The notes under the pieces: model-generated
Told to the model about the DNA's origin: nothing
Seen by the model: the letters and a program-made list of their open reading frames with translations, nothing else
The model's database searches: none
In this document: piece by piece, positions 1-6,738 of the stretch
Layout: every line of letters begins with the position of its first letter
Position numbering within the stretch: position 1 is the first letter of the stretch
Origin: Listeria marthii FSL S4-120
Lineage (GTDB): Bacteria; Bacillota; Bacilli; Lactobacillales; Listeriaceae
Assembly: GCA_000183865.1 (NCBI GenBank)
Contig: CM001047.1
Coordinates: 133,420-144,656, forward strand
Length of the DNA: 11,237 nucleotides
Reading direction: 5' to 3'
Position numbers and translations under genes: made by a program

Positions 1-37
1 TTTTCATATAAATATCATATCATAACTTACATTTTAA

Positions 38-66
38 TTGCGCGGAACTTGCTGCTATGTTATATT
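38..66 (+). promoter_or_regulatory. Probable sigma-A promoter of the monooxygenase-nitroreductase operon
   Basis: A -35-like TTGCGC (38-43) and a -10 TATATT (61-66) are separated by 17 bp. Transcription would begin near 73, inside the inverted repeat at 71-92. The elements are read by eye and match the consensus only partly. Confidence 0.5.
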
Positions 67-70
67 ATGA

Positions 71-92
71 TAGTTCGAAATTAATCGAACTA
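71..92. promoter_or_regulatory. Perfect inverted repeat, likely repressor operator
   Basis: The arms TAGTTCGA (71-78) and TCGAACTA (85-92) are perfect reverse complements around the 6-bp spacer AATTAA. The site covers the predicted transcription start and lies 27 bp before the first start codon, a position where a bound dimer would block transcription. Its size and symmetry suit a MarR- or HxlR-type winged-helix regulator. That class of regulator commonly controls nitroreductase and quinone-modifying genes. No regulator gene is visible in the window, so the cognate protein is unknown. Confidence 0.55.
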
Positions 93-118
93 TAAAATCC
101 GAAAGAAGTTGTTGGAAA

Positions 119-409
119 ATGTTGCATATTGAAGCGCAAATTACGATAAAAAAAGAGCAAACCGAAGCTTTTTTGCAGGCTGCTAAGGAAGTTATTGCCG
201 CATCACAAAAAGAAGCGGGAAATCACGGTTATGAATTAGTGCAATCGACGGAAAACGAAACAGTTTTTTATATGTTAGAAAAATGGGCAGATATGGATGC
301 CATTCAACAACATAATGAAAGCGAGCATTTCCAAAAATTCCGGAAAGCCGCTGCCAATTTTGTTGCTAAAGAACTTGAAATTTCAGTGTTAACGCCACTT
401 GCGCGATAA
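119..409 (+). CDS. Antibiotic biosynthesis monooxygenase (ABM) domain protein, putative quinol monooxygenase
   Basis: This 96-residue protein has the length and pattern of single-domain ABM/YgiN-like proteins, which are small dimeric ferredoxin-like folds that act on quinols or other aromatic compounds in the cytoplasm. The visible features are an N-terminal beta strand (HIEAQITIKKEQ), a helix, the pair ELVQSTENETVFYMLEKW around residues 39-56, and the conserved H-x-x-S/E-x-HFQKF region near residues 65-74. The ATG is preceded by a GAAAGAAG stretch about 10 bp upstream, a modest ribosome site. Only 13 bp separate it from the nitroreductase gene, so the two are almost certainly co-transcribed. 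The pairing suggests a shared role in detoxifying quinones or nitroaromatics. The exact substrate cannot be read from sequence; some members of this fold are haem-degrading or of unknown function. Confidence 0.75.
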   Translation: MLHIEAQITIKKEQTEAFLQAAKEVIAASQKEAGNHGYELVQSTENETVFYMLEKWADMDAIQQHNESEHFQKFRKAAANFVAKELEISVLTPLAR

Positions 410-422
410 GGAGGAGAAAAAT

Positions 423-1055
423 ATGACTTATTTAAATAATGATTTTGAAGACTTAATGAAAAACCGCCGCTCGATTCGGGAATACGATGAAACGGTGAAA
501 ATTAGCCAAGAGGAAATGAAAGCTATTTTAGAGGATGCGGTAACTGCTCCTTCTTCTGTAAATATGCAGCCATGGCGTTTTGTAGTTGTGGAAAGTGACG
601 CGGGTAAAGAAAAATTAAACTCGTTAGTTCGCTTTAATACTCGTCAAAACGAATCTTCTTCCGCAATGATTTTAGTTTTCGGTGACTTACAAAACTTCGA
701 AAACGGTGAAAAAATCTATGGAGAATCTGTGGAACTAGGCTTGATGCCAGCAGAAGTGAAAGAACAACAAATGGCGAAATTAAGCCAGTATTTTGAAGCG
801 ATTCCTCGTTCAGAAGCAGAACGCGTAGTACTTATTGACGGTGGACTTGTAGCAATGCAGTTAATGCTCGTTGCTCGTGCGCACGGTTATGATACAAATC
901 CAATTGGCGGTTTTGAACGCACAGAAGTTGCAGAAGCTTTTAATATGGATCCAGAACGTTATGTTCCAGTTATGATTGTTTCTATTGGAAAAGCGAAAAA
1001 TTCCGGTTATCAGTCTTATCGATTGCCGATTACTGATGTTACGAGTTTTGCTTAA
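423..1055 (+). CDS. Nitroreductase family protein (FMN-dependent NAD(P)H oxidoreductase)
   Basis: The 210-residue protein belongs to the nitroreductase fold, in which homodimers bind FMN and reduce nitro groups, quinones or similar electrophiles with NAD(P)H. The family signature RRSIREY is at residues 15-21, providing the FMN-phosphate-binding arginines. APSSVNMQPWRF follows at 42-53, the second conserved FMN/substrate loop, and an IGGFE segment in the C-terminal third corresponds to the loop near the flavin. Length is typical. I chose the ATG at 423 because a strong AAGGAGGAG (408-416) lies 6 bp upstream. An in-frame ATG at 399 would add eight residues inside the upstream gene and has no ribosome site. 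It is the second gene of the operon behind the operator at 71-92. A hairpin with a T-run follows at 1065-1098. Physiological substrate unknown. Confidence 0.9.
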   Translation: MTYLNNDFEDLMKNRRSIREYDETVKISQEEMKAILEDAVTAPSSVNMQPWRFVVVESDAGKEKLNSLVRFNTRQNESSSAMILVFGDLQNFENGEKIYGESVELGLMPAEVKEQQMAKLSQYFEAIPRSEAERVVLIDGGLVAMQLMLVARAHGYDTNPIGGFERTEVAEAFNMDPERYVPVMIVSIGKAKNSGYQSYRLPITDVTSFA

Positions 1056-1064
1056 AATGCGAAT

Positions 1065-1098
1065 GGGGAAATAGTTGATATTTCCTTGTTCTTTTTTT
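1065..1098 (+). terminator. Probable intrinsic terminator after the nitroreductase gene
   Basis: GGAAATA (1067-1073) pairs perfectly with TATTTCC (1079-1085) around a 5-nt loop, extendable by two G-U pairs. Seven Ts follow at 1092-1098 after a 6-nt gap. The stem is AT-rich and the gap makes it weaker than ideal. Confidence 0.5.
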
Positions 1099-1113
1099 AC
1101 TTCTTGGTATAAT
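1086..1113 (+). promoter_or_regulatory. Extended -10 promoter for the small membrane protein gene
   Basis: A perfect extended -10, TGGTATAAT (1105-1113), is preceded at 16 bp by TTGTTC (1086-1091). Predicted transcription starts near 1120, just before the ribosome site AAGGAGGAG at 1131-1139. The -35 overlaps the tail of the upstream terminator. Confidence 0.65.
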
Positions 1114-1147
1114 TAAAGTGACATAAAGCCAAGGAGGAGAAGCAACT

Positions 1148-1522
1148 GTGACAATCAAAATAACTCGTAAAACAGGCATTGGCGGCAGCATTACTCCGGT
1201 GAATATTAGAATTGATAATGAAGAAATTGTGAAATTAGATAACTACCAATCGCACTTTTTTATGCCCAAGGTGGAGAAAACGAAGGTTCGGGTAACAAAC
1301 TGGTTTTATGGAAGCGAAGAAGCGATTTTGGAAAATAGCAGTGATGTGATTGTGCGGATTAATAGTAAGGCACTAATATTAAATTATGCGATGTTTCCGT
1401 TTCTTATTTACGGTTTTGTTATGACTAGTTTGGTAGCTACGTTGATTGCGCTTGGTCTTTGCTTAGCATCATTTTTTTATTCGCGAAAGCATTGGTTTGA
1501 GTTTGTGAAAATAAAGAGATAA
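1148..1522 (+). CDS. Small membrane-anchored protein of unknown function
   Basis: I do not recognise this 124-residue protein. The N-terminal 75 residues are hydrophilic and beta-rich, containing repeated I/V-x-I/V patterns (PVNIRIDNEEIVKL). They resemble the small extracytoplasmic or cytosolic domain that many Firmicute proteins carry in front of a membrane anchor. Residues 75-111 are strongly hydrophobic and could form one long or two short transmembrane passes, followed by a basic tail (RKHW...KIKR). Translation starts with GTG, supported by AAGGAGGAG 8 bp upstream. It is transcribed alone: an extended -10 promoter precedes it and a strong terminator follows. Being the only gene in its unit, it gives no functional hint through neighbours. 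Confidence 0.75.
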   Translation: MTIKITRKTGIGGSITPVNIRIDNEEIVKLDNYQSHFFMPKVEKTKVRVTNWFYGSEEAILENSSDVIVRINSKALILNYAMFPFLIYGFVMTSLVATLIALGLCLASFFYSRKHWFEFVKIKR

Positions 1523-1529
1523 TTAATCG

Positions 1530-1562
1530 ATAGTACGGGCCAAGCGCTCGTACTATTTTTTT
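1530..1562 (+). terminator. Strong intrinsic terminator
   Basis: ATAGTACGGGC (1530-1540) pairs with GCTCGTACTAT (1546-1556) with one G-U wobble and a 5-nt loop. It is followed by an uninterrupted run of Ts to 1562. It ends the small membrane protein gene 8 bp after its stop codon and insulates the chitinase promoter region. Confidence 0.85.
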
Positions 1563-1592
1563 ATCTGTGTAAGTTGACATTCTATCTGTGTA
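1562..1592. repeat. Direct repeat pair, possible activator binding site
   Basis: The 10-mer TATCTGTGTA occurs at 1562-1571 and again at 1583-1592, exactly 21 bp (two helical turns) apart. Both copies therefore face the same side of the DNA. They lie about 71-101 bp upstream of the transcription start predicted from the sigma-54 promoter, a range where enhancer-binding activators often sit. The activator is unknown. Confidence 0.4.
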
Positions 1593-1636
1593 GCTTAAAA
1601 ATGGTAGTTAAACCGCGTGATGACAGCGCTTTCTTT

Positions 1637-1652
1637 TGGCATGATAATTGCA
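1637..1652 (+). promoter_or_regulatory. Sigma-54 (RpoN/SigL) -24/-12 promoter of the chitinase gene
   Basis: The sequence TGGCATG-ATAA-TTGCA fits the sigma-54 consensus TGGCAYR-N4-TTGCW at every defined position. The invariant GG (1638-1639) and GC (1650-1651) are 12 bp apart as required. Transcription should begin near 1663, giving a leader of about 137 nt before the chitinase ATG. Sigma-54 promoters need an AAA+ activator, which in Listeria are mostly PTS-linked LevR/ManR-type proteins responding to sugars. Such an activator is not encoded in this window. Confidence 0.7.
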
Positions 1653-1799
1653 TGATATACAGATGCTCGGAATGAATCTTTAATCGGGGGGAGGAAATTA
1701 GAGAAAAGGGCATTCTGGCAACCACACGAAAAGGGGTACAGAGAGACAAACTTAGAACTACCGAAATGAGGTTTATAAATCAAAAATCGGGGTGAAGAG

Positions 1800-4082
1800 A
1801 TGAATAAGAAGATGAAAAAGCTTTTTAGTATTACTTCTGTTGTGTTGTTGGTTTTATCGTTAGTGGTTGTATCGAATGGTGCACAGCCAAAACGGGCGAA
1901 AGCGGCTGAAAATGTACCACAGTATCGAAATGTGATGTATTATGGCGATTGGTCGATTTGGGGAGGAGAAGGGAACTTTTATCCGAAAGATATTCCGGCT
2001 GATCAATTAACACATTTGAATTTTGCTTTTCTGGATTTTAATAGTAATGGGGATTTGGTTTTTACTGATAAAGATGCTGCTGTTGGGGCGCCTGTTGGGC
2101 AAGAGGGAGTTCAATGGGGCGGAGCGAATGCGGGTGTTTTGAATGCGATTCAAGATTTACGCGCTCAAAATCCGAATTTGAAAATCGGTGTGTCGGTTGG
2201 AGGCTGGTCTAAGTCGGGAGATTTCTCTACGGTTGCAGCAGATCCAACAAAACGGGCTAACTTTGTGAAAAATGTGATGAAGTTTGTGAAATATACCAAT
2301 ATGGATTTTGTTGATTTGGACTGGGAATATCCTGCCTCGGTGCGGGACGCTGACCTTGTTGATAATAAAAACGATGAAGGCACTCCAAATGCAAAACCTG
2401 CGGACAAACAAAACTTTATTACGCTTTTACAAGATTTGAGAACGGCTTTGGATAAACAAGGCGTTGATATTAACAAGAAATACGAATTATCGGTTGCTTT
2501 ACCAGCTGCAAAATCTACATTAGAAAATGGGATTGATGTAGCGAATTTGTTTAAAGTAGTCGATTTTGCGAATGTGATGACGTATGACTTAAATGGTGCT
2601 TGGACACCGAATAGTGCGCATCATACAGCGCTTTACGGCAATCCGAAAGACCCGAATTATGATAGTGGTTTTTCTGTCGACCAAACCGTTAAATACTTAA
2701 AAGAAAAGGGAGCAGTTTCGAATAAAATTGTTGTTGGGGCAGCATTTTATACTCGGGGCTGGAATAAAGTAGCTGCTGGAACGGATACGGCATTGCCAGG
2801 ACTTTTCCAAGCTGCTGAAAAAACGAATAAAGATGCGGATGGCTCGCTTACTTATGGGGCAAACAACGAAAACCCAATTAAAACTGGCGATGGGGGCCGT
2901 GCTGGCGGAGTTTGGGCGTATAGAAGTATCGATGCGCTGAAAGCTAAAACGCCAACTTTGAAAGAATATTGGGATGATACTGCCAAAGCGCCGTATCTTT
3001 ATAGTAAGGAAACTGGGGAGTTTTACACATATGACAATCCACGTTCGATTGGCTATAAGGCACAATATGTAAAAGATAATAACCTTGGGGGGATGATTTC
3101 TTGGATGCAGTCGCAGGATAAAACCACGACTTCAACTAAGCGCGATGAACTCACAAAGGCGATTAAATCAGGATTATTCGGCACAAGCGCTATCCCGCAA
3201 AATACGATCACTTATGCGAATTTAAATGTGGTAGCGACAGTGAAACCTTATAGCGAAAATGGGGTCGGATACGAAATTACAATTACAAACAATGAAAAAG
3301 CGGACGAAACCAATGAAGTCTTGAAATCAACTGAGCTATCGTTTGAAACAGTGAAATTACCTAAGTTTTATATTCCAGTAAAAGCGGGCGAAACGTTAAC
3401 TGCTGGGGATTATAAAGCGGGTACGGTTACTACTTCGGGTGGCAATACAGTAGTTGATTTAGCTTCTGTATATGATGCACAGCAAATTCCGCAAGGCGCA
3501 TCTTATACGTTCCGTTTAAAATCGAGCGCATCTAGTGTGGATGTAAATAATATTTCTAAAATTGATTTAACACAACGAATGGTAAAATCGAGTGTCGAAT
3601 TTGCTAAACAAACGATTTTTGGCGGAGGAAGTGTTGTACCTGACCCAAGTGACACAGAAGCACCAACCGTACCAAAAGCACTCGCATCTTCTAATGTAAC
3701 TGATAAAGCTGCTACGCTAACGTGGACAGCTTCAACGGACAATAAAGCGGTGGCTGGATATAAAGTGTATCGAAACGGGACTGAAGTTGGCTCTGTTTCA
3801 GGAACTACTTTTACAGATAGTGGTTTAACTGCTAAAACAGCGTACACTTACACAGTAAAAGCGTATGATGCGGCTGGGAATTTCTCGGCGGCAAGCTCGG
3901 CCTTAACTGTGACAACGCTTGACGCGGCAACACCACCAGCAACTCCAGCATGGGACACTGCAAAAACGTACAATAAGGGAGATAGGGTTTCTTATAAAGG
4001 GAAAACATATGAAGCACAGTGGTGGACACAAGGAAATGAGCCGGGAGCTGAACAGTGGGGCCCGTGGCTTTTGATTAATTAA
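1800..4082 (+). CDS. chiB: Secreted multidomain chitinase, GH18
   Basis: This is a 760-residue secreted endo-acting chitin hydrolase of glycoside hydrolase family 18, the size and architecture of Listeria ChiB. A signal peptide spans about residues 1-35: basic KKMKK, a hydrophobic stretch, and an AKA-A cleavage region. The TIM barrel follows, with the SVGGW strand motif and the catalytic D-x-x-D-x-D-x-E at D169, D172, D174 and E176, where E176 is the acid. A beta-rich linker domain of unknown type covers roughly 465-610. A fibronectin type III module spans about 618-708. A C-terminal chitin-binding module (CBM5/12 type, AKTYNKGDRVSYKGKTYEAQWW, split here only for description) lies at about 718-760, with exposed W741 and W742. 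GGGGTGA at 1789-1795 supports the start. A sigma-54 promoter precedes it and a terminator follows. It releases chito-oligosaccharides outside the cell; Listeria chitinases have also been linked to virulence in L. monocytogenes. Confidence 0.93.
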   Translation: MNKKMKKLFSITSVVLLVLSLVVVSNGAQPKRAKAAENVPQYRNVMYYGDWSIWGGEGNFYPKDIPADQLTHLNFAFLDFNSNGDLVFTDKDAAVGAPVGQEGVQWGGANAGVLNAIQDLRAQNPNLKIGVSVGGWSKSGDFSTVAADPTKRANFVKNVMKFVKYTNMDFVDLDWEYPASVRDADLVDNKNDEGTPNAKPADKQNFITLLQDLRTALDKQGVDINKKYELSVALPAAKSTLENGIDVANLFKVVDFANVMTYDLNGAWTPNSAHHTALYGNPKDPNYDSGFSVDQTVKYLKEKGAVSNKIVVGAAFYTRGWNKVAAGTDTALPGLFQAAEKTNKDADGSLTYGANNENPIKTGDGGRAGGVWAYRSIDALKAKTPTLKEYWDDTAKAPYLYSKETGEFYTYDNPRSIGYKAQYVKDNNLGGMISWMQSQDKTTTSTKRDELTKAIKSGLFGTSAIPQNTITYANLNVVATVKPYSENGVGYEITITNNEKADETNEVLKSTELSFETVKLPKFYIPVKAGETLTAGDYKAGTVTTSGGNTVVDLASVYDAQQIPQGASYTFRLKSSASSVDVNNISKIDLTQRMVKSSVEFAKQTIFGGGSVVPDPSDTEAPTVPKALASSNVTDKAATLTWTASTDNKAVAGYKVYRNGTEVGSVSGTTFTDSGLTAKTAYTYTVKAYDAAGNFSAASSALTVTTLDAATPPATPAWDTAKTYNKGDRVSYKGKTYEAQWWTQGNEPGAEQWGPWLLIN

Positions 4083-4096
4083 TATACGTTGCAGGA

Positions 4097-4130
4097 CAGG
4101 GATTCTTCTTTTAGAGTCCCTGTTTTTATT
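4097..4130 (+). terminator. Intrinsic terminator after the chitinase gene
   Basis: CAGGGATTCT (4097-4106) pairs with AGAGTCCCTG (4113-4122) with one U-G wobble and a 6-nt loop, followed directly by TTTTTATTT. It lies 14 bp after the chitinase stop codon. Confidence 0.85.
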
Positions 4131-4199
4131 TGAAAAAGAGGACAAAATCATAGCCAGCGTATTACAATGAATAAAAGACATTAGAGAGGATGCTGGCAG

Positions 4200-5090
4200 A
4201 TGTATTTTGTATATGATATCGGTGGAACTTTTATAAAATTTGCGTTGATGGAAAATAATGGAACGATAAAAATGAAAGATAAATTCCCTACTACTGCCAA
4301 AAGCGCGGAAGAACTTGTAGAGCAAATGGTAGAAAAATGGCGTCCTTATCAACAAGATGTAACAGGGATTGCAGTGAGTTGTCCTGGGGTGGTCAATACG
4401 GAAACTGGCGTGATCTACCAAGGTGGTGCGCTATTATTTATGCATGAAAAAAACTTGGCTGAAATGCTCGCACGTGAATGTCATGTTCCGGTCGTTTTAC
4501 AAAATGATGCTAAAAGTGCTGCACTTGCAGAATTGTGGTTAGGTGTAGCGAAAGATGTTGAAAGTGCGGCGATTTTAACGCTTGGAAGTGGTGTTGGTGG
4601 CGGGATTATTATGAACGGCAAGTTGCAATCTGGTTTTAATTTAATGGCTGGGGAGGTAAGTTTTATTCAGACCTCTTTTGATACGGAAAAATTGCGAGGG
4701 AAGTTTTTTGGACAGGCTGGGTCGGCGGTTGAACTAATTAAAAGAATTGCTACCAAGAAAAATCTGGCAGATAAAAAAGACGGCGAGCAAGTTTTTGAGT
4801 GGATAAACCAAGGGGATGAGGAAGCTCAAGCTATTTTTGATGATTATATTTATGGGCTAGCCTCGCAGGTTTTGAATATCCAATATTTGATTGATCCAGA
4901 AATTATTGCGATTGGCGGCGGAATTAGCGCGCAACCCATTGTTGTTAAACGTTTAAACAAGGCCATTGAAGAAATAAAAGCTGCAAATCCATTCCACGGA
5001 GCAAGGCCGAAAATTGTTACCTGTCATTTCCGAAACGATGCTAATTTATATGGTGCGCTTTATAATTTCTTTTTACAAAGTATCGACTAA
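4200..5090 (+). CDS. ROK family sugar kinase
   Basis: A 296-residue cytoplasmic ATP-dependent sugar kinase of the ROK family. The N-terminal phosphate-binding loop is DIGGTFIKFALM (about residues 6-17), the central region has LQNDAKSAALAELWLG, and the second nucleotide-binding stretch is TLGSGVGGGI. The C-terminal IAIGGGIS is the adenosine-binding motif. The zinc-binding H-x-n-CxCGxxGCxE motif of glucokinases and NagC-type repressors is absent and there is no N-terminal helix-turn-helix, so this is an enzyme and not a repressor. Members of this shorter type in Listeria and streptococci include beta-glucoside and N-acylhexosamine kinases. Its position right after the chitinase makes an amino sugar or chitobiose-derived substrate attractive, but a terminator separates the two genes, so that is inference. 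GAGAGGA about 9 bp upstream supports the start. Confidence 0.85.
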   Translation: MYFVYDIGGTFIKFALMENNGTIKMKDKFPTTAKSAEELVEQMVEKWRPYQQDVTGIAVSCPGVVNTETGVIYQGGALLFMHEKNLAEMLARECHVPVVLQNDAKSAALAELWLGVAKDVESAAILTLGSGVGGGIIMNGKLQSGFNLMAGEVSFIQTSFDTEKLRGKFFGQAGSAVELIKRIATKKNLADKKDGEQVFEWINQGDEEAQAIFDDYIYGLASQVLNIQYLIDPEIIAIGGGISAQPIVVKRLNKAIEEIKAANPFHGARPKIVTCHFRNDANLYGALYNFFLQSID

Positions 5091-5112
5091 TTGTATATTA
5101 TTATACTAAATT

Positions 5113-5142
5113 TTGCGATTAGTACTAAAAATGTATTAGAAT
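5113..5142 (+). promoter_or_regulatory. Probable promoter of the EAL gene with an internal palindrome
   Basis: TTGCGA (5113-5118) and TAGAAT (5137-5142) are 18 bp apart. The spacer contains TTAGTACTAA (5119-5128), a perfect 10-bp palindrome that could be a regulator half-site pair. Elements match consensus only in part. Confidence 0.4.
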
Positions 5143-5175
5143 AGAGAAGAGAAACGGGAAGGAATGATGGGACTC

Positions 5176-5874
5176 ATGAAATTTCAACTTTTTATTCAAC
5201 CTAAGTTAGACGTTCTTCAGGGAAATATTGTCGAATATGAAATACTGTTGCGCGATGATAGTAAAGTTCCTAGATTTCCTCTGTCAGAATTAGAGGCAGT
5301 ACTCGCGGATGAAGAATTATACTTGGCTTTTTCAGAGTGGTTTTGCGATGCTTTTTTCGATGTTTTAGCGAAATATCCAAATGATCGATTTGCTATAAAT
5401 ATCGCTCCACAGCAACTTTTTTATACAGAAACCCTCCACTGGCTAGATAAATTAAAAAGTGAGAGCCACCGTATTACCGTCGAAATGACTGAAGATATTT
5501 TCGATGTTCCCGCGCATAAACGCCACCTCAATGCGAATGATAAAGACGCATTTATTTTAAACAAAATTAAAGTGATTCACGGTCTTGGCTATCACATCGC
5601 AATAGATGATGTTAGTTGCGGCTTAAACAGCTTAGAGCGAGTAATGAGTTACCTACCCTACATAATAGAAATTAAATTTTCATTAATTCATTTCCAAAAT
5701 ATTCCATTAGAAGATCTACTATTATTTATTAAAGCATGGGCGAATTTTGCTCAAAAAAACAAGCTTGATTTTGTGGTCGAAGGGATTGAAACAAAAGAAA
5801 CCATGACTCTACTAGAAAGTCATGGCGTGTCTATTTTTCAAGGTTATTTAGTTAATAAGCCGTTCCCTGTTTGA
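5176..5874 (+). CDS. pdeD: EAL-domain cyclic di-GMP phosphodiesterase
   Basis: The 232-residue protein is a bare EAL domain that would hydrolyse cyclic di-GMP to pGpG in the cytoplasm. It corresponds in size, lack of extra domains and neighbourhood to L. monocytogenes PdeD. Catalytic positions can be traced: E22 of the EAL motif (here EILLR), N of FAINIAPQ, E of VEMTED, both aspartates of IAIDDVSCG, K of IEIKFS, E of VVEGIETKE and Q of FQGYLVNKPF. The loop-6 motif is DDVSCG instead of DDFGTG and EAL reads EIL, but all metal ligands appear kept, so activity is likely. I chose the ATG at 5176 because the only ribosome site (GGAAGGA, 5157-5163) abuts the earlier ATGs at 5164 and 5167; spacing to 5176 is a longish 12 bp. 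In Listeria c-di-GMP controls exopolysaccharide production and motility. Confidence 0.85.
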   Translation: MKFQLFIQPKLDVLQGNIVEYEILLRDDSKVPRFPLSELEAVLADEELYLAFSEWFCDAFFDVLAKYPNDRFAINIAPQQLFYTETLHWLDKLKSESHRITVEMTEDIFDVPAHKRHLNANDKDAFILNKIKVIHGLGYHIAIDDVSCGLNSLERVMSYLPYIIEIKFSLIHFQNIPLEDLLLFIKAWANFAQKNKLDFVVEGIETKETMTLLESHGVSIFQGYLVNKPFPV

Positions 5875-6539
5875 AAACTGTCCACTTGATCTAACAAGTC
5901 TTCATGAGAACTAATCGTAATAGGTCTTTTAGAGAGTAATAAACCATTTTCTCGTAATGCTTCGAGCGCTTCTGTAATTCGAGCGCGACTAGAACGACAA
6001 TAATCAGCTAAGAAAGTTTGATTGATATAGGACGGAAGTTTAATTGGCCCATCGGATTGATGCAAATTGAGAAGCTCGACAATTTCCACAAAAATGCGCG
6101 TCACTTTTACTATTGGTGGTTGATTGATATTTTTGTAATTTTTCGCTGTAAACAGGTATCGTACAATAACATCATCCAACACAAGATGGAAAAATTGCGG
6201 ATTCGCATATAAATAATTGAGGAAAAACTCGCGGTCGATGAATAAAGCAGTACCGTTTTCTAATGCGCGAACGCGGTATTCCGTAAGTTCGGGAGCCGTT
6301 TTTGTTTCGAGCAAACTTTCCATTCCAAAAATTGCTTTTTGCGAGATCAAAGCATTTATCATCCAGCGTCCTTCGCTTGTTGGTCCTTCTAAAACAGCAG
6401 TTCCTTTTAGAAGCACTCCCATTTGAGGTGGTTTATTTTCATAAGCTCGAAATGAATGAATAATATCGCCTTTTTTAAAAGAGACTTTACTCGAATAATC
6501 ACTAGAAAAAATAGCTGAAAAATCTATAGTGGAAAGCAT
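5844..6539 (-). CDS. Crp/Fnr family transcriptional regulator
   Basis: A 231-residue regulator of the Crp/Fnr (and PrfA) superfamily. Residues about 15-125 form the cyclic-nucleotide-binding-like beta-roll (FKKGDIIHSF, GVLLKGTAVL). The long dimer helix follows, and the C-terminal winged helix-turn-helix is at about 175-203 (LADYCRSSRARITEALEALR). Only one cysteine (C181, in the helix-turn-helix) is present, so an FNR-type iron-sulphur cluster is excluded. The effector is unknown; it may respond to a small molecule or none. The start at 6539 is chosen because AGGAG lies 8 nt upstream; a TTG two codons earlier is too close to that site. It is convergent with the phosphodiesterase gene and overlaps it by 31 bp, with no terminator between them. 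Listeria carries many paralogues of this family, so the individual role cannot be assigned. Confidence 0.88.
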   Translation of the reverse strand: MLSTIDFSAIFSSDYSSKVSFKKGDIIHSFRAYENKPPQMGVLLKGTAVLEGPTSEGRWMINALISQKAIFGMESLLETKTAPELTEYRVRALENGTALFIDREFFLNYLYANPQFFHLVLDDVIVRYLFTAKNYKNINQPPIVKVTRIFVEIVELLNLHQSDGPIKLPSYINQTFLADYCRSSRARITEALEALRENGLLLSKRPITISSHEDLLDQVDSFQTGNGLLTK

Positions 6540-6550
6540 AATCAAAACTC

Positions 6551-6583
6551 CTATACTAAAGTAAAATGTTAATTACTATACTA
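6551..6583. repeat. Direct repeat CTATACTA upstream of the Crp/Fnr gene
   Basis: CTATACTA occurs at 6551-6558, overlapping the ribosome site of the Crp/Fnr gene, and at 6576-6583, 25 bp away. The related TATACTAAA also appears upstream of the EAL gene (5102-5110). The DNA is AT-rich, so chance is possible; autoregulation is a speculation. Confidence 0.2.
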
Positions 6584-6712
6584 CTGTACTGCTATCTGTC
6601 CTAAAAAGATACTAGATTAAAAAAACTTTCGCAATACAGATATGAAAAAGACACTTTTTAGCAACATTTTCGATAATTTCACCACTAAAAACATACTTTT
6701 AAAAAAGAGCAC

Positions 6713-6738
6713 AAAAAAGACCCATAAAAATGAGCCTT
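6713..6738 (-). terminator. Intrinsic terminator of the repressor-metalloprotease operon
   Basis: On the minus strand AAGGCTCAT (6738-6730) pairs with ATGGGTCTT (6725-6717) using two G-U wobbles and a 4-nt loop. A T-run (6718-6713) follows. It starts directly after the metalloprotease stop codon. Confidence 0.7.

Noticed and set aside
1574..1601. A sigma-A promoter from TTGACA at 1574-1579
   Set aside because: No acceptable -10 lies 16-18 bp downstream (only A-rich sequence); the sigma-54 element fits far better, though a weak second promoter cannot be excluded.
1595..1783. A 62-codon minus-strand frame upstream of the chitinase
   Set aside because: It spans the sigma-54 promoter and leader, has no ribosome site and shows no protein-like pattern.
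2157..3065. Long antisense frames inside the chitinase gene
   Set aside because: They mirror the codon bias of the chitinase and have no start signals or domains.
6543..6545. TTG start codon for the Crp/Fnr gene
   Set aside because: It lies only 2 nt from the AGGAG ribosome site, whereas the ATG at 6539 has an 8-nt spacing.
6560..6575. A PrfA box upstream of the Crp/Fnr gene (TTAACATTTTACTT on the minus strand)
   Set aside because: Only the left half fits TTAACA-N2-TGTTAA; the right half has several mismatches.
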